10,661 bases of DNA from positions 58,728 to 69,388 of the forward strand of contig DDIR01000079.1 of the NCBI GenBank assembly GCA_002338715.1, written 5' to 3'. The position numbers and the translations under genes are program-made. Source of the DNA: Phycisphaerales bacterium UBA1845 (GTDB taxonomy: Bacteria > Planctomycetota > Phycisphaerae > UBA1845). The notes below the pieces were generated by a model. That model had not been told where the DNA came from. It did no database searches and saw nothing but the letters and a program-made list of their open reading frames with translations. This document shows positions 5,434-10,661 of the stretch, piece by piece. Every line of letters starts with the position of its first letter. The stretch's first letter is position 1.

Positions 5434-7395
5434 ATGAGCCTGCTTTCCAACATCCATTCGCCGGCTGACGTCCGGGCACTTAAGGCGAAGGATCTCCCCA
5501 AATTGGCCGAGGAAATCCGCGAGCGTATTGTCAGCGTCGTCAGCAATGGCGGTGGTCACTTGGCCAGCAACCTTGGCGTCACCGAACTGACCATCGCGCT
5601 GCATCGCGTGTTTGATTTTTCAAAAGACCGCCTCCTCTGGGACGTGGGCCATCAGTGCTACCCGCACAAGCTGCTCACCGGACGGGCTGACCGCTTCGAC
5701 ACCATTCGCAAGAACGGCGGGCTCAGCGGATTCCCCAATATTTCGGAAAGCGAATACGACCTGTTCAACGTCGGTCATGCCGGTACCGCGATCGCGACAG
5801 CCGTCGGGATGGCCCGCGGTGACAGCATGCAGAAAAAAGACACCCGCGTTGTCGCGCTCGTTGGTGACGCGAGCATCGTCAACGGCGTCGCCTTCGAAGG
5901 ACTCAACCAAGCCGGTACACTCAAGCGTCAGTTCCTGACGATCCTTAACGACAACAGTTGGGGCATCGCGCCGACGCAGGGCGGATTCGCCGAACACCTC
6001 GCCCGCTTCCGCAGCAGTCAGCGCTACGACGATCTAAAGCAACGGGCCAAGACATTGCTGCCGAGCATCCCGCTCGTCGGCAAAGCCCTCTTCGACGCCA
6101 TCGATCATTTGAAAGAGGGCATCAAAGCCACGATGGCCCCCGATCAGATTTTCGAGCAACTCGGATTCCAATACATCGGACCGGTGGACGGCCACGACAT
6201 CGCCCACCTCGAAGAACTGCTCGGTTTGCTCAAGGACGTGTCGCACCCAGTGCTGCTTCACGTGCACACGGAAAAAGGCAAAGGTTGCCAATGGGCAGCC
6301 GACGACCCCGGCACGTTCCATAGCCCATCGGCGTTTGATGTGCGGGCTGGCAAAGTCGTGATCAAAAAGAACGGCCACAAAAGCTGGACCAAAGCCTTCG
6401 CGGAAACGCTGATCGAACTCGCGGACGAAAACGAAAAGGTCGTCGGACTGACAGCCGCGATGCCCGCGGGCACCGGTCTGAACGAATTTCAAAAAGCCCA
6501 TCCGGATCGCTACTTCGATTGCGGTATCGCCGAAAGCTGCACCGTGGACATCGCAGCCGGGATGGCCAAGTCGGGCATGCGCCCCTTTGTGGCGATTTAC
6601 TCGACATTTTTGCAGCGGGCGTTTGACCAGGTCTTCCAGGAAGTCGCGCTTCAGGATCTGCCAGTGGTTTTCTGCCTCGACCGGGCGGGTCTCGTCGGCG
6701 GCGATGGCGCGGTGCATCACGGATTTCTCGACATCGCCTATCTGCGGGGCTTCCCGGGCATGACGTTGATGGCCCCGATCGACGAAGCCGAACTGAAAGC
6801 CGCGATGAACTTTGCATTGACGCACGACCGTGCATGCGCGATTCGCTATCCGCGCGACAACGTCCCTGCGACGAGCGTCGCCAACTGCCCACCGTTTGAA
6901 CTGGGCTTGTCGCGCCGTCTGCGCAGCGGTACCGATGCAACGATCCTCGCGTATGGTACCGTCACCAATGAAGCATTGGCCGCAGCAGAAATGCTCGAAG
7001 AAAACGACATCAACGTCACGGTGATCAATGCGCGTTTCGCCAAGCCGATCGATCGCCGCATGGTTCGCGAAGCGCTCGAAGGCAATCGCCCGGTGGTGAC
7101 CGTCGAAGACCACGCGCTTCAGGGCGGATTCGGTTCGATCGTGCTGGAGACGGCTCAGGACATGGGCATCGATTCGTCGAACGTCGCGCGGTTGGGTTTG
7201 CCCGATCGATTCATCGAGCACGGTTCGCGCAGCAGCCAGCTCAGCGAAGCCGGCATCGACGCGACGAGCATCGCTTCGACCATCATGGCCATGATCGAAG
7301 GCACGTCAGGCCCCGGAACCGATCGCCATCCCGACGCCATGCCCGGTGCGCAGAAGCTCGATGTTGACGGTCGGCCCATCCTTACAACGGACTAG
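5434..7395 (+). CDS. dxs: 1-deoxy-D-xylulose-5-phosphate synthase
   Basis: Dxs condenses pyruvate and glyceraldehyde 3-phosphate with thiamine diphosphate to make DXP, the entry step of the MEP isoprenoid pathway and a precursor for thiamine and pyridoxal phosphate. The 653-residue product shows LHRVFD (His57), WDVGHQCYPHKLLTGR (His73), SGFPNISESEYDLFNVGHAGT, the TPP/Mg motif starting GDASIVNG (Asp145) and ending LNDN (Asn174, 29 residues later), GIAES with catalytic Glu367, YSTFLQRAFDQ, DRAGLVGGDGAVHHG and IRYPRDN. The order matches Dxs, not transketolase. The usual GDG of the TPP motif reads GDA, and the residues after Glu367 differ from the common EQHAV. About 30 polar residues (624-653) extend beyond the usual C-terminal domain. 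The start is supported by AGAGGA at 5421-5426. Confidence 0.96.
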   Translation: MSLLSNIHSPADVRALKAKDLPKLAEEIRERIVSVVSNGGGHLASNLGVTELTIALHRVFDFSKDRLLWDVGHQCYPHKLLTGRADRFDTIRKNGGLSGFPNISESEYDLFNVGHAGTAIATAVGMARGDSMQKKDTRVVALVGDASIVNGVAFEGLNQAGTLKRQFLTILNDNSWGIAPTQGGFAEHLARFRSSQRYDDLKQRAKTLLPSIPLVGKALFDAIDHLKEGIKATMAPDQIFEQLGFQYIGPVDGHDIAHLEELLGLLKDVSHPVLLHVHTEKGKGCQWAADDPGTFHSPSAFDVRAGKVVIKKNGHKSWTKAFAETLIELADENEKVVGLTAAMPAGTGLNEFQKAHPDRYFDCGIAESCTVDIAAGMAKSGMRPFVAIYSTFLQRAFDQVFQEVALQDLPVVFCLDRAGLVGGDGAVHHGFLDIAYLRGFPGMTLMAPIDEAELKAAMNFALTHDRACAIRYPRDNVPATSVANCPPFELGLSRRLRSGTDATILAYGTVTNEALAAAEMLEENDINVTVINARFAKPIDRRMVREALEGNRPVVTVEDHALQGGFGSIVLETAQDMGIDSSNVARLGLPDRFIEHGSRSSQLSEAGIDATSIASTIMAMIEGTSGPGTDRHPDAMPGAQKLDVDGRPILTTD

Positions 7396-7453
7396 CCCGC
7401 CCCTGCGCTGTCATTGCGAAACGTGGTCAGCCCCGATATGTTTTGACGAGGAT

Positions 7454-7471
7454 CAGCGCCCGCTGGCGTTG
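7454..7471 (+). other. Small hairpin between dxs and nadK
   Basis: CAGCGCC (7454-7460) and GGCGTTG (7465-7471) form a 7-bp stem with one G-U pair and a four-base loop. It lies in the 103-bp dxs-nadK gap, 27 bases before the nadK start. No T-tract follows, so it is not a standard terminator. It may affect translation or processing, or be incidental. Confidence 0.3.
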
Positions 7472-7498
7472 ACGCAATAGACCGCTTGCGATCGAACC

Positions 7499-8341
7499 AT
7501 GCCTTTACCCGTTCAAAACCGCCGGGTCTTTATCCTTGGAAATTCAGAGAAGGACGAGGTGCCTTCGGCCATGAAGGAAGTCGCCGACCTCGTCTCGAAG
7601 CGGGCGACGCTTGCAGGCACCGGACTGGATTTTGATGGCGGGCCCATCGACGCAGACGTTGTCATCGTATTGGGTGGTGACGGGACGTTGATTTCAGCCG
7701 CGCGATCAATGGGCGACAACCAGCTTCCGCTCATCGGCGTGAACTTCGGAAAGCTGGGTTTCCTCACACCGTTCTCGCTGAAAGAACTGATCGAACATTT
7801 TGACGAAGTCGTCGCGACCGACGCCCCCACGACCAAACGCACCATGCTCCACGCGAAAGTCGAACGGGCGCAGGACAACTCCGAATTCGAAAGCCTTTGT
7901 TTCAACGATTGCGTCATCCAAGCCGGTCCGCCGTTTCGAATGATATCGCTCGCGGTCGAACTCGACGGTCGGCGTTTGACCCAACTCGATGGCGACGGAC
8001 TCATCGTATGCACCCCGACCGGTTCCACCGCGCACAACATGTCTGCCGGCGGACCCATCGTCTTGGCTGAGGTGGACGGCATGGTCATGACACCGCTCAA
8101 CCCACACTCGCTCACCCATCGTCCGATCGTGATTAATGCCGATGGGAAGATCGCGGTCGAACTGACCCAAGCCAACGCGGGCACGACTGCGATCATCGAT
8201 GGCCAAGTCCAATGCCCGCTTCGAGAAGGCGACCGCGTCCACATCCGGGCGGCTGATTTACGCGCGTCAATCGTATTAAATCCGCAAAGCGCCAAATGGC
8301 AGAGCCTCGTCAGCAAACTGCATTGGGGCGTCACAGAATAA
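7499..8341 (+). CDS. nadK: NAD kinase (ATP/polyphosphate-NAD kinase family)
   Basis: NadK phosphorylates NAD to NADP in the cytosol and is the only known bacterial source of NADP. The 280-residue product fits the family. Visible are the GGDGT motif (residues 59-63, with catalytic Asp61) in IVLGGDGTLISAAR, GVNFGKLGFLT, the short ND motif (Asn136-Asp137, the NE/D site), and DGDGLIVCTPTGSTAH followed by SAGGP. TPLNPHSLTHRPIV in the C-terminal beta domain is also family-typical. The ATG at 7499 has no obvious Shine-Dalgarno. Its place after ispA-dxs matches a common bacterial gene order in which tlyA usually sits between dxs and nadK; here tlyA is absent. NADPH is needed by later MEP-pathway enzymes, which fits the neighbourhood. 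Confidence 0.96.
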   Translation: MPLPVQNRRVFILGNSEKDEVPSAMKEVADLVSKRATLAGTGLDFDGGPIDADVVIVLGGDGTLISAARSMGDNQLPLIGVNFGKLGFLTPFSLKELIEHFDEVVATDAPTTKRTMLHAKVERAQDNSEFESLCFNDCVIQAGPPFRMISLAVELDGRRLTQLDGDGLIVCTPTGSTAHNMSAGGPIVLAEVDGMVMTPLNPHSLTHRPIVINADGKIAVELTQANAGTTAIIDGQVQCPLREGDRVHIRAADLRASIVLNPQSAKWQSLVSKLHWGVTE

Positions 8342-8409
8342 CCAACCTGCAAGCGTTTGCGTCACGAAACATATGTAGCGTCCGGGCGGTAACCTCATGC
8401 TTGCCAAAA

Positions 8410-8440
8410 CCTTACCCCAGGGTGCGTAAATGGTGTAAGG
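8410..8440 (+). terminator. Possible terminator hairpin after nadK
   Basis: CCTTACCCC (8410-8418) pairs with GGTGTAAGG (8432-8440) over nine positions with one mismatch, around a 13-base loop. It begins 69 bases after the nadK stop, where a terminator is expected. The downstream bases (ATGTGTGTTTG) are only mildly T-rich, so intrinsic termination is uncertain. Confidence 0.35.
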
Positions 8441-8650
8441 ATGTGTGTTTGCAATCCGGTGCGGTGGAACTTTTGAGGCGTGCCGTTACAATGCGTTTCT
8501 GAAGTATCAAATGGTACAGAGATCGAAAGTGCTGTCCCAAGGCCCATTCGATTTTGCGATGGCGATTCTGCGGTGGATCGATGCCGAGTGTGATTTCGGT
8601 ATTTGCATCAACGCTGCCCCGCGTGGTACCAATCCGAACCCAGATTGAAA

Positions 8651-8688
8651 CGATTCCGGGCTGAAGCGATTCCAGACTGGACGAATCG
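8651..8688 (+). repeat. Imperfect 16-bp tandem repeat with competing complementary arm
   Basis: Units 8651-8666 and 8667-8682 agree at 12 of 16 positions and both begin CGATTCC. GAATCG at 8683-8688 is complementary to the CGATTC of either unit, so two mutually exclusive hairpins are possible in a transcript. CTGAA (8661-8665) can also pair with TTCAG (8697-8701) around the inner hairpin. It lies about 100 nt before pdhA. Confidence 0.45.
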
Positions 8689-8710
8689 ACACTGGTTTCA
8701 GACCTTGTCA

Positions 8711-8729
8711 ACGAGGCGGTAACGCCCGT
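8711..8729 (+). other. GTAA-tetraloop hairpin upstream of pdhA, flanked by GTCAAC repeats
   Basis: ACG + GGCG (with A8714 bulged) pair with CGCC + CGT around a GTAA loop (8719-8722), a GNRA-type tetraloop. TTTT follows at 8734-8737. GTCAAC occurs at 8707-8712 and 8728-8733, exactly 21 bp apart, overlapping the stem. It could be a leader hairpin or attenuator-like element, or a pair of operator half-sites on one helix face. Confidence 0.4.
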
Positions 8730-8790
8730 CAACTTTTGCTGCCGTCCGCAAAGATGACGCGACCGCCGTATCCGTTTCTGAGTACTGCAC

Positions 8791-9885
8791 GTGCCCAAGA
8801 AAACAATCGACATCGAACCCAACCTGACGCAACTCGCCATCCTCAACGAACACGGCGAAGTTGACGAAAGCCTTGCGCCGAAACTCGATGGCGACACGCT
8901 CGTCACCATGTTCCGCAACATGCTCGCCACCCGCCGCCTCGACGAACGCATGATCAACATGCAGCGGCAGGGTCGCATCGGCACCTACGGACCGTCGCGC
9001 GGGCAGGAAGCGTCGCAGGTCGGTACCGCGATGGCCCTTCGCTCCGACGACTGGACCGCCCAGGCATTTCGCGAGATGGGCATGACCCTGACCCGCGGCT
9101 GGAAGATGGACCTGACGCTCTTCTTCTGGGGCGGATACGAAGAAGGCAATGCCGTCGCCGAAGGGCACAATGATTTGCCCATCGCGGTCCCCGTTGCGAG
9201 CCAGACGCTTCACGGCGTGGGCATCGCCTGGGGCATGAAGATCAAAAAGAAAGACTCCGTCTGCATCACCTACATTGGCGACGGTGGCACGAGCGAAGGC
9301 GACTTCCACGAGGCGATGAACTTCGCCGGCGTTTACGATCTGCCGCTGATTTTTATCGTGCAGAACAATCAGTTTGCGATCAGCCATCCGCGGCGCAAAC
9401 AAACCAAGTCACGCACACTCGCACAAAAAGCACTGGCTTACGGCTTCGAGGGTGTGCAGGTTGATGGCAATGACGTGCTGGCTGTCTATTCCGCCACGTG
9501 CGATGCGGTGGCCAAAGCCCGCAAAGGGGGCGGACCGACGCTGATCGAATGCGTGACCTATCGCCTCAGCATGCACACGACTGCCGACGACCCGACGCGC
9601 TATCGCGAAGACAAAGAAGTCAAGGAATGGGAAAAGCGCGATCCGCTGATACGCTTCGCCAAGTACCTGCGAAACAAGGGCGTGCTCGATGACGAATCGA
9701 TCGAAGGGATCGAAAACGACATCAAGGACGAAATCGCATCAGCCGTCAAGCGCTACGAAGAATACGAAGGCCTCGACCCGCTTGATTCATTCAAGTACAT
9801 CCTCGCCGAGTTACCGCCAGACATTCGCGCTCAACAGGATGAGTTCGTCGCTGCGCTGCAAAATGAAGGAAAAATTAGCCACTGA
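8791..9885 (+). CDS. pdhA: Pyruvate dehydrogenase E1 component, alpha subunit (heterotetrameric type)
   Basis: With PdhB this forms the alpha2beta2 E1 that decarboxylates pyruvate on thiamine diphosphate and passes the acetyl group to the lipoyl E2. The 364-residue product is close to the Bacillus PdhA length. Visible are RRLDERMINMQRQGRIGTYG, GQEASQVG, the TPP motif GDGGTSEGDFHEAMNFAG (Gly163 onward) ending QNNQFAIS (Asn192-Asn193), and the conserved loop YRLSMHTTADDPTRYR (residues 257-272). The GTG start at 8791 is the best choice: TGA lies in frame at 8779-8781, and no ATG falls between. No Shine-Dalgarno is evident. A branched-chain 2-oxoacid substrate is possible from this subunit alone, but the partner gene looks PDH-like. 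The E2 and E3 genes are not in the window. Confidence 0.92.
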   Translation: MPKKTIDIEPNLTQLAILNEHGEVDESLAPKLDGDTLVTMFRNMLATRRLDERMINMQRQGRIGTYGPSRGQEASQVGTAMALRSDDWTAQAFREMGMTLTRGWKMDLTLFFWGGYEEGNAVAEGHNDLPIAVPVASQTLHGVGIAWGMKIKKKDSVCITYIGDGGTSEGDFHEAMNFAGVYDLPLIFIVQNNQFAISHPRRKQTKSRTLAQKALAYGFEGVQVDGNDVLAVYSATCDAVAKARKGGGPTLIECVTYRLSMHTTADDPTRYREDKEVKEWEKRDPLIRFAKYLRNKGVLDDESIEGIENDIKDEIASAVKRYEEYEGLDPLDSFKYILAELPPDIRAQQDEFVAALQNEGKISH

Positions 9886-9949
9886 CGTTTGGGCCGGTTC
9901 AAAACGGATCAACAAAACGCGCAACGTGGCATTTGGAGATAGGCGTCTC

Positions 9950-10661
9950 ATGGCATCCATCAACATGGTGAAAGCATTGAATCTCGCCCTCGCAGAGAGA
10001 ATGCGCGAAGACGACAATGTGACCCTGCTTGGGGAAGACATCGGACAGGACGGCGGCGTGTTCCGCGTCACCGAAGGGTTGCTCGATGAGTTCGGTTCCG
10101 ACCGCGTCATCGACACGCCCGTTGCAGAAGCCGGCATCATCGGGGCTGCGATCGGTATGTCCATTTACGGTCTGCGCCCTGTCTGCGAAATGCAGTTTTC
10201 CGGATTCGCCTATCAGGCGTTCCACCAGGTCGAAGGCCATCTGAGTCGCTACCGCACGCGCACCCGTGGGCGCTTCAGCGTTCCGATGGTTGTGCGCATG
10301 CCCTATGGCGGTGGCATCCGCGCCATCGAACACCACAGCGAATCACGCGAAGCGCTTTACGCCCACACCCCCGGGTTGCAGGTGATCGTCCCATCCACAC
10401 CGCGCAATGCCCGCGCGCTGTTGCGGGCGTCGATGCTCAGCCCCGACCCCGTGATCTTCTACGAGCCCAAAGCCCTCTACCGCGCCTTCCGCGAAGAGGT
10501 GCCCGACGAACCCGAAACCCAACCCCTGGGAAAAGCCCGCGTCGTCTGCGAGGGTAGCGATATCACCCTCATCGGATACGGCGCGATGGTTCGCGTCCTG
10601 ACCGAAGCCGCCGAGGATCTCAGCGATCAGGACGGCATCAATGCCGAGGTCATCGACCTGA
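9950..10661 (+). CDS. pdhB: Pyruvate dehydrogenase E1 component, beta subunit (3' truncated by window edge)
   Basis: This is the partner of PdhA. It contributes the pyrimidine-binding half of the TPP site and the contacts to E2. The frame is open from ATG 9950 to the window end (237 complete codons of a protein usually near 325). Visible motifs are LLGEDIGQDGGVFRVTEGL, RVIDTPVAEAGIIGAAIGM (with the Glu expected to activate TPP), GLRPVCEMQFSGFAYQAF, the MVVRMPYGGGIRA segment leading into EHHSES (family active-site His), HTPGLQVIVPSTPRNARALL, PDPVIFYEPKALYRA and a VTLIGYGAMV-like ITLIGYGAMV start of the C-terminal domain. These resemble PDH more than branched-chain E1 beta. GGAG at 9935-9938 precedes the start, 65 bp after the pdhA stop. 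Confidence 0.93.
   Translation, partial: MASINMVKALNLALAERMREDDNVTLLGEDIGQDGGVFRVTEGLLDEFGSDRVIDTPVAEAGIIGAAIGMSIYGLRPVCEMQFSGFAYQAFHQVEGHLSRYRTRTRGRFSVPMVVRMPYGGGIRAIEHHSESREALYAHTPGLQVIVPSTPRNARALLRASMLSPDPVIFYEPKALYRAFREEVPDEPETQPLGKARVVCEGSDITLIGYGAMVRVLTEAAEDLSDQDGINAEVIDL

Larger units (their letters stand above)
8342..8790. other. 449-nt gene-free gap between nadK and pdhA
   Basis: No convincing gene, tRNA or known riboswitch was recognised on either strand. It contains a long hairpin soon after nadK (8410-8440), a TACAAT at 8487-8492 that could be a -10 element without a clear -35, imperfect 16-bp repeats at 8651-8682, and a GNRA-type hairpin at 8711-8729. A stop (8779-8781) in frame with pdhA rules out an N-terminal extension of that gene into the gap. 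The gap most likely holds the end of the dxs-nadK unit and the promoter and leader of the pdh operon. Confidence 0.6.

Noticed and set aside
8445..8648. Small ORF (67 codons from GTG, or 45 from ATG 8511) in the nadK-pdhA gap
   Set aside because: The ATG 8511 version lies 18 nt after a TACAAT, which is tempting, but there is no Shine-Dalgarno, no recognisable domain and no coding-like composition.
8342..8790. tRNA-Sec or another tRNA in the long gap
   Set aside because: I looked for a T-loop consensus with flanking complementary stems on both strands and found none.

Overview
The window is a gene-dense stretch of a bacterial chromosome, with every supported gene on the + strand. The likely source is a planctomycete, probably of the Phycisphaerae. 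The main clue is three small membrane proteins ending in a zinc ribbon of the form CPxCxYxMxGLxxxRCPECG, a signature I associate with that phylum. Fairly high GC in the enzyme genes, often weak Shine-Dalgarno sites and GTG starts are compatible with this. The assignment is from memory of families, not from a search.

Layout. Positions 1-2544 hold the selenocysteine machinery: the C-terminal part of selB (its GTPase half lies upstream of the window), overlapping by 4 bp with complete selA. Positions 2600-4369 hold three tandem paralogues of an uncharacterised four-helix membrane protein with a C-terminal zinc ribbon. Positions 4366-8341 hold ispA (farnesyl diphosphate synthase), dxs (first enzyme of the MEP isoprenoid pathway) and nadK (NAD kinase). 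After a 449-nt gene-free gap, positions 8791-10661 hold pdhA and the start of pdhB, the two E1 subunits of a pyruvate (or related 2-oxoacid) dehydrogenase. pdhB runs off the window.

Transcription. The block selB-selA-three membrane proteins-ispA looks like one operon: the junctions selB/selA, membrane protein 1/2 and membrane protein 3/ispA are GTGA or ATGA stop-start overlaps, and the other gaps are 55 and 73 bp. dxs has a 153-bp leader with a possible -10 element, a 9-bp direct repeat and an inverted repeat. nadK follows dxs by 103 bp. The gap before pdhA carries hairpins and imperfect repeats.

How the genes fit together. ispA-dxs-nadK looks like a reduced form of the common bacterial neighbourhood xseB-ispA-dxs-tlyA-nadK-recN. 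Dxs and PDH E1 are both thiamine-diphosphate enzymes that consume pyruvate, and NadK supplies NADP for the reductive steps of the MEP pathway. SelA and SelB make and deliver selenocysteine, but no tRNA-Sec, selD or selenoprotein was recognised here. The least explained part is the triplicated membrane zinc-ribbon family embedded between selA and ispA.
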